The notes beneath the pieces were generated by a model. That model had not been told where the DNA came from. It saw nothing but the letters and a program-made list of their open reading frames with translations, and searched no databases. This document shows positions 25,632 through 33,800 of a DNA stretch of 64,000 nucleotides, one piece after another. Positions within the stretch are counted from its first letter, which is position 1, and each line of letters starts with the position of its first letter. Position numbers and translations under genes: made by a program. The stretch lies in the NCBI GenBank assembly GCA_024699715.1, contig JANPRD010000008.1, positions 39,299 to 103,298 of the forward strand. The letters run 5' to 3'. The DNA comes from Candidatus Methanophagales archaeon. GTDB lineage: Archaea; Halobacteriota; Syntropharchaeia; Alkanophagales; Methanospirareceae.

Positions 25632-27052
25632 AGTCCGCATCTTCGCAGGAGGAGAAGCATTTCAAGCGAAAGGAGAAGATATTAGGTCAGTTTTACACGC
25701 CTAAGGCACTCGCAAATTTCATAGTTAAGTCTTGTGCGAAGTTAGTTCATGAGAGAAATCTTCTGATTGACCCTGCTTGTGGTGATGGTGTATTTTTAGA
25801 GGCGGGAATTTCGGCAGGATTCAAGGAAGTTATAGGTATTGATATTGATTCTACTGTCATAAAACACACGAAATCTGCGCTGAAAGGCAAAATCGTTGTG
25901 GCGAATGGCTTGGAAATCACAGGCTACGAAGAGAAGTGCGATGCAGTTGTCGGGAATCCTCCATTTTCAGCGAAATATGGAAGAATCACTGACAGGAAAA
26001 TATTAAATAAATTCTCGCTCGGACGCCGAAAGTCATCGCAAGCAATAGAAGTTTTATTCTTAGAAAAATTTGTTCAGCTCGCAAAAGAAGGCGGAATTAT
26101 TGGAATTATTCTGCCTTTTGGCATCTTTGCGAACACACAACTCGCCTATATCCGAAGATTTATGTTCGAAAATTTGAAAATTCTGGCAGTTATTTCGTTA
26201 CCGAGAGGCATTTTTCCGAAAACAACGGCGAAAACATGCGTTCTGCTGGCGATGAAAAACAAGGAAGGGCATAGCGGTCCGATTCTTTTCGCAAAGGTCG
26301 GAAAATTGCGGGAACTTGAGCATTTGGAGCGAAGAGGGAAGTTTGTAGATGTGGAAAATGATATTCTTTATCCTGAATATTACCTTGACAGGATAGAAAT
26401 TAGAGCGGAAAGGAGGCTTGAAGATGTCGTAACAATAAGAAGTGGAGCAACAGAATACGGAGATGCGAGATTTTTCGTGAAGGAAGGCATTCCTTTCATA
26501 TCTGCGAAGGTCATTACGCCTCTTGGAATAGATTTCAGCAGGGAGCGGAAGTTCATTAAGCCGAATTCAATAATGGACAAGGAATCGGCAAGGGTGAATA
26601 TTGGCGATGTTCTGTTCGTCAGAGTGGGTGTTGGATGCATAGGAAGGGTCGCAGTTGTGACAAACGAGGCGGAGAAAGGCATTGCTGACGACTGGATTTA
26701 TATTATGCGTGTGAAAAACGAGCAAATATCGCCATATTATATAGCATTCTACATGCAAACTGACATCATTCAAAAAGAAATAAGGCGATTGGCTCGTGGT
26801 GTCGGAACAACAACGATTCCAAAGCGGCTTTTATACGAAATTCCATTCTTTTGGGATGAGAAATTGAATGCAGAGGCGGAGAAAATTTACTTGCGTATGG
26901 TGGAACTTCGCAAGAGTGGTAGAATAAGAGAGGCTGAGCGAGTGAGAAAGGAATTCAAGAGCAGAATAGAAGCATTAATCGCAAGTGAAAGTGCAAGAGC
27001 GGGAAATGCTGAAAGAGAGAGTGAAGGAGGCAACTGTGGAAATTCTGCGTAA
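25625..27052 (+). CDS. N6-adenine DNA methylase fused to a target-recognition (HsdS-like) domain
   Basis: 475 residues. N-terminal methylase of the HsdM type: GQFYTPKALANFIVKSCAKL, motif I DPACGDGVFLE, motif IV GNPPF (catalytic), LPFGIFANTQL. From about residue 255 a type I specificity-like target-recognition domain follows (RLEDVVTIRSGATEYGD, FISAKVITPLGIDF, RLARGVGTTTIPKRLLYEIP). This is the layout of the methylase-specificity half of type IIG enzymes but without an obvious N-terminal nuclease. It overlaps the unknown gene upstream and the fumarase gene downstream. Confidence 0.88.
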   Translation: MLKSASSQEEKHFKRKEKILGQFYTPKALANFIVKSCAKLVHERNLLIDPACGDGVFLEAGISAGFKEVIGIDIDSTVIKHTKSALKGKIVVANGLEITGYEEKCDAVVGNPPFSAKYGRITDRKILNKFSLGRRKSSQAIEVLFLEKFVQLAKEGGIIGIILPFGIFANTQLAYIRRFMFENLKILAVISLPRGIFPKTTAKTCVLLAMKNKEGHSGPILFAKVGKLRELEHLERRGKFVDVENDILYPEYYLDRIEIRAERRLEDVVTIRSGATEYGDARFFVKEGIPFISAKVITPLGIDFSRERKFIKPNSIMDKESARVNIGDVLFVRVGVGCIGRVAVVTNEAEKGIADDWIYIMRVKNEQISPYYIAFYMQTDIIQKEIRRLARGVGTTTIPKRLLYEIPFFWDEKLNAEAEKIYLRMVELRKSGRIREAERVRKEFKSRIEALIASESARAGNAERESEGGNCGNSA

Positions 27053-27911
27053 GGCGGAGACTGAGCTGCCTTCAGATGTGAGAGAGGCGCTTGAGCGTGC
27101 TTACGAGGCGGAGACAAGCGAGACGGCGAGGATGCAGTTGAAAGCGATGCTTGAGAATGTTGAGCTTGCTGCGAAATTACAGCGACCAATCTGCCAAGAC
27201 ACGGGGATTCCGCTCTTTTTCGTGAGGCTCGGCGTCCTTAGCGGTGTTGTTGGGAGTGGTTGTGGCGCTTCTTCAGTGCCGTTAAGCGTTCTTCGTGAGA
27301 TTGAGGAAGGCATTAGAGAAGGCGTGGAAGAGGCAACAGAGAAGATTCCTCTCCGAGGTAATGTCGTGCATCCTTTCATGAGAGCGGGCGAGAAGAAAGA
27401 GAGCAATGTAGGGAAGCGAATACCTCACATCCATTTCAGCATTTCAGAAGAATTTGAGGGCATTGAAATCACGGTGCTTCCGAAAGGAGGCGGTTCTGAA
27501 AATGTGAGCGTGTTCGCAACGCTACCACCGTTGAGAGCGGAGAAAGCATACGAGGCGTTAAAGGATTTTGTGCTTAAAGCGGTGTTGGAAGCGGGAGGGA
27601 AGCCTTGCCCGCCCACGATTATTGGGGTTGGCGTTGGCGGCTCCGCAGATTTGGCGATGCATCTCGCAAAAATCGCACTCTTGCGACCCGTAGGCGAAAG
27701 AAGCGAAGAGGAGGAAGTTGCGAGGGCAGAAGAAGAAATACTTGAGGCAGTGAACCGCACTGGCATCGGTCCGATGGGTCTCGGCGGTCGCACAACTGCA
27801 TTGGATGTGCATATTGAGGTCGCTGCATGCCACATCACTTCTCTGCCTGTTGCTGTGAATTTTCAATGCTGGGCGGCTCGCAGGGCATCCACACGAATTC
27901 CACTTGTTTAA
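27006..27911 (+). CDS. Fumarate hydratase class I, alpha subunit
   Basis: PICQDTGIPLFFVRLG and VAACHITSLPVAVNFQCWAA carry the Cys ligands of the Fe-S cluster; LPKGGGSENVS and GVGVGGSADLAMHLAKIALL are family hallmarks. The alpha subunit pairs with a separate beta subunit to hydrate fumarate to malate; the beta gene is not in this window. ATG 27006 is chosen (MLKERVKEATVEIL); an in-frame GTG lies at 26985. Either start overlaps the methylase end. Confidence 0.9.
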   Translation: MLKERVKEATVEILRKAETELPSDVREALERAYEAETSETARMQLKAMLENVELAAKLQRPICQDTGIPLFFVRLGVLSGVVGSGCGASSVPLSVLREIEEGIREGVEEATEKIPLRGNVVHPFMRAGEKKESNVGKRIPHIHFSISEEFEGIEITVLPKGGGSENVSVFATLPPLRAEKAYEALKDFVLKAVLEAGGKPCPPTIIGVGVGGSADLAMHLAKIALLRPVGERSEEEEVARAEEEILEAVNRTGIGPMGLGGRTTALDVHIEVAACHITSLPVAVNFQCWAARRASTRIPLV

Positions 27912-27938
27912 TTAAACGAGGGTAGAATAAGAGGAGAC

Positions 27939-29126
27939 ATGCGAGTGATTTTCTACACGGGTAAGGGCGGTTCTGGCAAGTCAGTGCTTTCTTGTGCCAC
28001 CGCTTTGCGTCTCGCCACGCAAGGCTACGACACGCTCGTCATGTCTTCAGACCCTGCGCACACGATTTCAGACGCCTTTGAGCGTCCAGTAGGAAGCACA
28101 CCCACGAAAATCGTTGAGCATCTGCACGCAATTCAGGTAGATGCGCTGCGAGAGGTTCGTGAGAAATACGGTGTCATTCAGGAATATGTTGTATCTGTTT
28201 TTAAAGCTCGTGGATTGGACGAAGTTCTCGCTTACGAAATCGCATCCCTTCCAAATATGACGGAATTTGCAGCGATGTTAAAGATAGTTGATTATGTAGA
28301 TGCGTATGATGTTGTCGTTTTAGACACAGTTCCCTCAGGTGAAATGCTTAAAAATATATATTTACCCGCTATTCTCGGCTCAATCGCACCGAAATTGCTT
28401 CGTTTAGTCGCTCCTTTCACGAGCGTTGCGAAATTAGCGGAGCCAATCGTGGGTGTGCCTGCACCGAGCAAGGAAGTGATTGCGGAGGATTTGAGGCTTA
28501 TTGAGGCTTTGCGCAGGCTGAAAGACATCTTATTAGACAGAGATGTGACGAGTTTGAGGCTTGTTGCGAATCCTGAAGCGTTTAGTTTGCAGAATTTGAA
28601 GCGGACTTACATGCTTGCGAGCCTCTACAACATAAATGTAGACCTTGCAATAATGAATAAAGTGATTCCTGAGGATGTGAGAGACCCTTATTTTGATGTT
28701 TGGAAGGAGGAGCAGAGGAAATATTTAGAAGAGGCGGAGAGGGCTTTCTACCCGTTGCCAGTGAGGCGAGTCCGTCTTTACAGAGAGGAAGTGAAGGGCT
28801 TGAAACTGCTCGCAGAAGTCGCAGATGAGCTCTTCGGCGATGAAGACCCCGCAAAGATTTTCTTCAAAGGCAAGGCGTTGAGCGTGAGCGAGACAGAGCG
28901 GGGCTTGGAAATTGTCGTTCCTCTGCCTTTTGCTCGCAGTGAATTTTGCGAGGTTGAGCGGATAGGTGGCGAATTGTCCGTTGTCGTGAGCACGGAAATC
29001 GGAGAAGTGAGGAATTTCATTCCGCTTCCGTCGGCTGCGTGGCTCATGCGTTTGGAGCGAGCGAAACTTTTAAATGGCGAACTGCATATTTTCTTCGTGA
29101 GGGAAAATGATGACGGGAGGAAGTAG
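27939..29126 (+). CDS. ArsA/Get3-like ATPase with C-terminal alpha-crystallin-like domain
   Basis: 395 residues. Deviant Walker A GKGGSGKS at residues 8-15, SSDPAHTISDAF (switch I), VVLDTVPSGEMLK (switch II) and a C-terminal part from about residue 310 (LSVSETERGLEIVVPLPFAR...) resembling the ArsA_HSP20 domain. Archaeal family members are usually linked to tail-anchored membrane protein targeting rather than arsenite. The small next gene overlaps its end by 20 bp. Confidence 0.88.
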   Translation: MRVIFYTGKGGSGKSVLSCATALRLATQGYDTLVMSSDPAHTISDAFERPVGSTPTKIVEHLHAIQVDALREVREKYGVIQEYVVSVFKARGLDEVLAYEIASLPNMTEFAAMLKIVDYVDAYDVVVLDTVPSGEMLKNIYLPAILGSIAPKLLRLVAPFTSVAKLAEPIVGVPAPSKEVIAEDLRLIEALRRLKDILLDRDVTSLRLVANPEAFSLQNLKRTYMLASLYNINVDLAIMNKVIPEDVRDPYFDVWKEEQRKYLEEAERAFYPLPVRRVRLYREEVKGLKLLAEVADELFGDEDPAKIFFKGKALSVSETERGLEIVVPLPFARSEFCEVERIGGELSVVVSTEIGEVRNFIPLPSAAWLMRLERAKLLNGELHIFFVRENDDGRK

Positions 29127-29388
29127 GGATTACGATGACTTTGAGGCGTTAGAGGCGCTCATCAGTTTGACGGTTTTCCCGTTGCGTGTCGGTGCGACGG
29201 TCGCTGCGGGCATCGCAAATGCGGTTGAAGCGTCCATTCCAGCGTCGGAAAAAATCGCTTCAGACTTGATTTCCGCAGAAATAAGCACGCTTAAGGCGGT
29301 TAAAGAGATAATTGAGCGTAGAATTGAGAGGCTTGAGCGTCGCTTGAGCGAGGGAGAGGAGAAAAGAGAGAAAGTGAAAGTGGAATAA
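29107..29388 (+). CDS. Small helical protein coupled to the ArsA-like gene
   Basis: 93 residues, not recognised. The start lies inside the end of the ArsA-like gene (20-bp overlap), so the two are co-translated. A moderately hydrophobic segment (ALISLTVFPLRVGATVAAGI) is followed by an amphipathic, charged helix (LKAVKEIIERRIERLERRLS). It could be a membrane-associated client or partner of the ATPase. Confidence 0.65.
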   Translation: MMTGGSRDYDDFEALEALISLTVFPLRVGATVAAGIANAVEASIPASEKIASDLISAEISTLKAVKEIIERRIERLERRLSEGEEKREKVKVE

Positions 29389-29449
29389 TTTTGCAAATGC
29401 CGAAGCAGTCAGAGCCTCTCAGTTTGCACACTCCACTCACTTTTTTCGC

Positions 29450-29800
29450 CTAAGCTTCTAAAAGCAATGTGTCCTCGTCGCTGTAGGGAGGAGAGCAAAT
29501 GCAAAGGAAACGCAGAGGTGCGGTGCCGATGTTTTCAATGCAGTGCGCCTCTCCTTTGCGGATGAAGATTGCTTCTCCCGCCGAGACCTCTTCACGCTCT
29601 TCCTCCACTTCCATTCGCCCTCGCCCCTCTAAAATGAAATAAATCTCGTCAGAACGCATGTGCCTGTGCTTTTTCGTCCTCTCGCCGACGCCCACGACCG
29701 CTTCCGCAAGGCTCGCACACTCCATTTTGCATATCTCCCTTATCTTAGAGCCGTCCTTCGCAACAAATTGGCTTATCCGCTCAATCTTTAACACGAGCAT
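29450..29800 (-). CDS. Cupin-domain protein
   Basis: Start at ATG 29800 (MLVLKIERISQF) fits the fold; an open extension reaches 29833. Cupin motif 1 is TKKHRHMRSDEIYFILEGRG and motif 2 is GEAIFIRKGEAHCIENIG, giving the metal-binding His and Glu residues. Small single-domain cupins of this kind bind metals or act in sugar or amino-acid metabolism; the substrate is not visible. Confidence 0.82.
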   Translation of the reverse strand: MLVLKIERISQFVAKDGSKIREICKMECASLAEAVVGVGERTKKHRHMRSDEIYFILEGRGRMEVEEEREEVSAGEAIFIRKGEAHCIENIGTAPLRFLCICSPPYSDEDTLLLEA

Positions 29801-29859
29801 GAAAACTATGTGCGAATTTAAATTTAAAAACATCAGCGAAAGCGAGAGAAAGAAGCAGA

Positions 29860-29940
29860 AAAGGAGAAAAGGCAGAGGCAGGGCAGAGGCAGGGCAGAGG
29901 CAAAAGCGGAGGCGGAAGAAAGAGAACAGCAGGGTGCAGA
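29860..29940. repeat. Short degenerate tandem repeat GGCAGAGGCA
   Basis: Three to four GGCAGAGGCA-type units lie in a long purine-only stretch just before the ABC ATPase start. No coding role is seen. Confidence 0.5.
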
Positions 29941-29944
29941 GTGA

Positions 29945-30511
29945 ATGTCGCTTGAAGTAAGGAGCGTTTCCGCATCTTACGGTGTTAAGAAAGTGCTTGA
30001 AAGTGTGGATTTCAAAGCGGAGAGAGGCGAGTTTCTGGGCATAATCGGACCAAACGGCTCGGGAAAGACGACATTATTAAGGACAATATTACGCATTTTA
30101 AAGCCAAAAATGGGTATTGTTATGATAAATAAGCGAGATATATGGGATTTCAACGAGAAGGAATTTGCAAAGATATTTGCGTGTGTGCCTCAAGATACGC
30201 ACATTTCATTTGATTTCACTGCTATTGATGTTGTTCTGATGGGTAGGAATCCGCATTTGCGCAGATTTGAGTTTGAATCCGAGAGGGATTTTGAGATTGC
30301 GAGGCGTTGCATGCTGCTGACGAAGTGCTGGCATCTCGCAGAGCGTCCAGTGACGGAGTTAAGCGGAGGCGAGCGCCAAAGGGTCTTAATTGCGAGAGCT
30401 CTCGCTCAAGAGCCGAAGGTGCTCCTTTTGGACGAGCCTACCGCTCACTTGGATATAAATTATCAGATAGAGATAATGGAACTTTTGCGTGAATTGCGTC
30501 TTCAGGATTAA
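29945..30511 (+). CDS. ABC transporter ATPase (cobalamin/iron type), N-terminal part
   Basis: Walker A GPNGSGKTT (about residues 36-44), signature LSGGERQRVLIARALAQEPK, Walker B VLLLDEPTAHLD. Similar to BtuD/FepC ATPases of vitamin B12 and iron-siderophore importers. The frame stops at LRLQD, but the next frame continues LIIIAAIHDLNLASQFCDRL, so one missing base at about 30508 (GG for GGG) is likely. No permease or binding protein is adjacent. Confidence 0.85.
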   Translation: MSLEVRSVSASYGVKKVLESVDFKAERGEFLGIIGPNGSGKTTLLRTILRILKPKMGIVMINKRDIWDFNEKEFAKIFACVPQDTHISFDFTAIDVVLMGRNPHLRRFEFESERDFEIARRCMLLTKCWHLAERPVTELSGGERQRVLIARALAQEPKVLLLDEPTAHLDINYQIEIMELLRELRLQD

Positions 30512-31251
30512 TTATTATCGCAGCAATACACGATTTAAACCTTGCTTCGCAGTTTTGTGACCGCTTAATCCTCCTACACAACGGGAAAATTGAGGCAATA
30601 GGCGAGCCTGAAGCGGTGATAACCGCAGAGAACATACGCAAAACATTCGGTGCTGATGTCGTTGTCAGGCGAAACGAAATAACAGGCAGAATTTTCGTCC
30701 TTCCTTTGCCCGCTCAACACAAGCGAGAGGACACTGCGGCGGAGGGTGCGGCAGAGGGCAAGGCATCTGGGCGGGGCGAGGCATCAGGGCGAGGTGCGAG
30801 GAAGCGAGTGCATGTAATTTGCGGTGGCGGTAAGGGCGCATCGCTCATTCACGCACTTGTCGTTGCGGGTTGCGATGTCAGTGCAGGCGTTCTGAACCTC
30901 TTGGATGCGGACTACGAGGTTGCGAAGGAGTTACGCTGCGAAGTCGTTGCGGAGGCACCATTCTCGCCTGTGAGCGAAGATTCGCATGCGGAAAATCTGC
31001 GAATGATTGAGCGGGCGGATGTCGTCGTGCTTTGCGAAATCCCTTTCGGCTCCGGAAATCTGAAAAACTTGAAAGCAGCGGAATTTGCGCTGAAAAAAGG
31101 CAAAACTTTGATAATTTTAGAGCAGGAGAGCGTTGAAAATCGTGATTTCACAGGCGGAGAGGCGACTGAGATATTCAAAAGACTGAAAAAAGAAGGTGCA
31201 ATAATTGTAAAGAATGAGAATGAAGTGCTTTCTTTCATTAAAATGAACTAA
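30508..31251 (+). CDS. ABC transporter ATPase, C-terminal part with added nucleotide-fold-like domain
   Basis: Continues the gene at 29945 in the shifted frame: H-loop IIIAAIHDLNLA, LLHNGKIEAIG, then an Ala/Gly/Glu-rich linker (about 30720-30800). A roughly 150-residue domain follows (VHVICGGGKGASLIHALVVA, GCDVSAGVLNLLDADYEVAK, VVAEAPFSPVSEDSHAENLR). This extra domain is known on B12/iron ABC ATPases of methanogens and relatives; its role is unclear. Confidence 0.75.
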   Translation, partial: LIIIAAIHDLNLASQFCDRLILLHNGKIEAIGEPEAVITAENIRKTFGADVVVRRNEITGRIFVLPLPAQHKREDTAAEGAAEGKASGRGEASGRGARKRVHVICGGGKGASLIHALVVAGCDVSAGVLNLLDADYEVAKELRCEVVAEAPFSPVSEDSHAENLRMIERADVVVLCEIPFGSGNLKNLKAAEFALKKGKTLIILEQESVENRDFTGGEATEIFKRLKKEGAIIVKNENEVLSFIKMN

Positions 31252-31682
31252 AACTCCTCCAAATCTTGCTCTCTCACCATTATGAGAGCATCTTCGTCCC
31301 CATAATACAATGGAACTCTCGTTTTGAAGACGAAGCCGAGTTTTTTGTAGAAGTTTATTGCGATTTTGTTGCTTTCTCGCACCTCTACCATCGCTTTTCC
31401 ACCTGTTCTCTTGAAAACTTCATTCATAAGAGCAGTTCCAATACCCTTTCTACGCCATTCAGGATGAACAGCAATTGAAATTATGTGTCCATCGGAATGA
31501 AAAATGATGTATCCGACGATTTTTCCCTCATGCTCGCAGACGAGGAAATTCTTGGGGAATGCGAGTGCGTAATGCAAAAAAGTGAATGGACTGTAAGGAG
31601 ATTTCGGGAATGCTCGCTCCTCTATCTCCACAATATCTCCCAAATCCTTGCGATTAAATCTCCTTATTTTCATCTCTGACAT
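31248..31682 (-). CDS. rimI: N-acetyltransferase, RimI-like (GNAT)
   Basis: 144 residues. IRRFNRKDLGDIVEIEERAF, the acetyl-CoA loop VHPEWRRKGIGTALMNEV (Q/R-X-X-G-X-G/A pattern), and VRESNKIAINFYKKLGF are classic RimI. Archaeal RimI/Ard1 acetylates protein N-termini. It converges with the ABC ATPase, 4-bp overlap. The TnpB element is inserted just upstream of its start. Confidence 0.85.
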   Translation of the reverse strand: MSEMKIRRFNRKDLGDIVEIEERAFPKSPYSPFTFLHYALAFPKNFLVCEHEGKIVGYIIFHSDGHIISIAVHPEWRRKGIGTALMNEVFKRTGGKAMVEVRESNKIAINFYKKLGFVFKTRVPLYYGDEDALIMVREQDLEEF

Positions 31683-31719
31683 ATCCCACTCATCTTACAA
31701 AACGTCGCTAAGAAAGCTT

Positions 31720-31733
31720 ACGGTTTTAACCGT
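31720..31733. repeat. Left-end hairpin of the TnpB element
   Basis: Perfect inverted repeat ACGGTT-TT-AACCGT. Confidence 0.65.
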
Positions 31734-31809
31734 GAGATAGGGGAGGTGGGTGGGGGGTTAGATTTAAATATTTATAGTTCATATCTTTCAATGAGGGGGC
31801 GAGTCGCCC

Positions 31810-32868
31810 ATGAAAGTGAGGAAGACTATTAAGGCTAAGATTCTCGAACTTCGGAAGAAAAAAGAAGAGCTTTTGAAACGTGAGTATGAGAGCTGGCAAC
31901 ACTACCTGAGAGGGGATAAAGCGGTTCCATTGTATTCTGCAACCAAGCAACAAGCGGATAGGCTTCTTAGAAGACTTAAAGGCAGAGTCAAGCCGAGCAA
32001 GGAGTATCCGTTGATTCTAAGGAGAGATGTTTACAGAGCCAACACTAAACTGACACCTTATTGGCTTAAGATACCAATCTACGGAGTTAGAGGTGGAATC
32101 AACGTTCCAATCAAGACGCATGAGCCTATAAAGGATATGGTCTGCAAGGAAGCCAAAATCCTCAGGAAGGGTAATGAGTGGTTCGTATACATAACAGTCG
32201 AAAAGGAGGTTGAAGAGAGAAAACCTAAATCCATTTTAGCCATAGACTTGGGCATACGATGGATTGCGGTAACTGTCAACTCCAACAATCCTAAGCCAAA
32301 GTTCTACGGAAAAGAGCTCAGAGGGGTTAAGGGACACTACTTCTACCTCAGAAGGTCTTTAGCCCTGAAGAATGCCCACAAAGCCATAAAGAAGATAGGG
32401 CATAAGGAGAGGAGAGTGGTCAACGACATCCTCCACAAGATAAGCAGAGTGATAGTTAATGAAGCCTTAGAGAACGAATCCACGATTGTTCTCGGAAACC
32501 TTAAAGGTATCAGAAGAAAAAGCAAAAGTCGAAGGTTCAACAGGAAGCTAAACAACGGCTTCCCATACTACAGGCTAAGCCAATTCATAGAGTATAAGGC
32601 AAGATGGCTTGGAATAAAGGTCTTAAAGATAAGCGAGAGAAACACATCTAATACATGCCATAAATGCGGGCATAAAGGGATCCGAGTCGGAAGCCTCTTC
32701 AAATGCGCAAGCTGCGGATACTCCTGCAACGCAGACTATAACGGAGCAATGAACATACTCAAGCGGGCTATGGGCTATATGCCCATAGCAGGGGCTGGTT
32801 TGACACAGCCCGGAACTGGGTATGATGAAGCCCTCAGGGCTGAAAAACCCAGAATCTCCCGGCTTTAG
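31810..32868 (+). CDS. tnpB: TnpB RNA-guided endonuclease (IS200/IS605 OrfB)
   Basis: 352 residues. RuvC-I SILAIDLGIRWIAVTV supplies the first Asp. The usual RuvC-II Glu position reads IVLGNLKGIRR (Gly in place of Glu), while a Glu occurs at ISERNTSNTC just before the zinc finger (CHKC ... CASC). RuvC-III ADYNGAMNIL has its Asp. The pattern matches TnpB forms described as having a rearranged catalytic site rather than a dead nuclease. No TnpA neighbour. It sits between a GNAT and a radical SAM gene and looks intact. Confidence 0.9.
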   Translation: MKVRKTIKAKILELRKKKEELLKREYESWQHYLRGDKAVPLYSATKQQADRLLRRLKGRVKPSKEYPLILRRDVYRANTKLTPYWLKIPIYGVRGGINVPIKTHEPIKDMVCKEAKILRKGNEWFVYITVEKEVEERKPKSILAIDLGIRWIAVTVNSNNPKPKFYGKELRGVKGHYFYLRRSLALKNAHKAIKKIGHKERRVVNDILHKISRVIVNEALENESTIVLGNLKGIRRKSKSRRFNRKLNNGFPYYRLSQFIEYKARWLGIKVLKISERNTSNTCHKCGHKGIRVGSLFKCASCGYSCNADYNGAMNILKRAMGYMPIAGAGLTQPGTGYDEALRAEKPRISRL

Positions 32869-32871
32869 CCG
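32860..32871. repeat. Right-end hairpin of the TnpB element
   Basis: Inverted repeat CGGCT-TT-AGCCG overlapping the tnpB stop codon; resembles the left-end hairpin. Confidence 0.65.
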
Positions 32872-32912
32872 TGGAGAGTGTCAAATTTCGCCTGTAATCT
32901 GCCAAAGTTCGC

Positions 32913-33800
32913 CTAGCGCATCGTCCCGTCGGGGAAAACAGTCACCCAACCCCGCTTCTCCTTCACTTTCCGCTCTCTTACGCAACTCCTACCGATGACC
33001 GTGTTCAGATGCTTGCAGGCAATTTCGTAGGCACGGAGCATCTCATCTTCCGTAGGGTCACGAGAAATCTTCTCCCTGCTCATCTCCGCTCTGAATGGAT
33101 TTATGCGGAACTCTATCGGCTCTTTACTCTCCTTTGAGATTTCTGCGATGAATTTTGCGATTCTCTCCACCTCTTCTTCGCCAACAATATCAGGAATAAA
33201 GACAGTATTGACGGTAATTTTGACTCTTTTACTTGCGTATTCTATGTTTTCAAGCACTTTCTTGTTTGAAAAGCCCGTATACCACGCATGAAGATGCTCG
33301 TCATAAGCCTTCAAGTCAAACATCACTTCGCTTAAGCCCGCTTTTAGCAGCTCTTCAAGGTATTCAGGAGTGAGCAGGTAGCCGTTTGTGTCAAGCACAA
33401 TCCAGTCGGCGATTTCACGAAGGCGAGAGACCAATTTTACGAGGAATCTACGCTTCAAAGTGGGTTCGCCACCTGTGATGACCGCTTCTTCCACACGCTC
33501 TCGCCCGTAGTATTGACGAATTGCTCGCCTAACTAAATGCATCAAATCCTCAACGCTCAAGCATTCGCCGACAACCTCACGAGCAACACTGAAACAGCCA
33601 CGACACTTGAAATTGCAGCCTGCGAGCGTCAGCCACACACGAGGCTTCACCTCTGAAAGCGTCACAAATGGAACATGCCTGCACTCTTCCGTCTCTCTTC
33701 CTTCCGAAGACGACACTTCCACCGCCTTCACCTCTGACGCCTCTGACGCCTCTGACGACGCTTCCGACACCGAAGACGCACCCCACCACGACAAAGGCAT
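32913..33800 (-). CDS. Radical SAM protein (activating-enzyme type)
   Basis: 295 residues. CNFKCRGC is the CX3CX2C site for the 4Fe-4S cluster; AVITGGEPTLKRRFL is the GGE motif, and WIVLDTNGYLLTPEYLEEL, EVMFDLKAYDEHLHAWYTGF follow the pyruvate-formate-lyase-activase pattern. The first 40 residues are an unusual Ser/Glu/Ala-rich repeat (SVSEASSEASEASEVKAVEV). The start ATG directly abuts the TGA of the upstream reductase, so they form one transcription unit. The substrate is unknown; too short for the tetraether synthase. Confidence 0.82.
   Translation of the reverse strand: MPLSWWGASSVSEASSEASEASEVKAVEVSSSEGRETEECRHVPFVTLSEVKPRVWLTLAGCNFKCRGCFSVAREVVGECLSVEDLMHLVRRAIRQYYGRERVEEAVITGGEPTLKRRFLVKLVSRLREIADWIVLDTNGYLLTPEYLEELLKAGLSEVMFDLKAYDEHLHAWYTGFSNKKVLENIEYASKRVKITVNTVFIPDIVGEEEVERIAKFIAEISKESKEPIEFRINPFRAEMSREKISRDPTEDEMLRAYEIACKHLNTVIGRSCVRERKVKEKRGWVTVFPDGTMR

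Larger units (their letters stand above)
31690..32885 (+). mobile_element. IS200/IS605-type element carrying only tnpB
   Basis: Both ends carry alike hairpins: ACGGTTTTAACCGT at 31720-31733 and CGGCTTTAGCCG at 32860-32871, each followed by GTG-A/G-GA. The left one precedes tnpB by about 75 nt; the right one overlaps its stop codon, as expected for the region that becomes the guide RNA. No tnpA is present. The outer limits are estimates. Confidence 0.6.

Noticed and set aside
32490..32520. TnpB as a catalytically dead, repressor-type protein
   Set aside because: Although the usual Glu is Gly, a candidate relocated Glu and both Asp residues are present, so inactivity is not the best reading.
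32913..33800. Tetraether (GDGT) synthase
   Set aside because: At 295 residues with a single cluster motif it is too small and of the activating-enzyme type.
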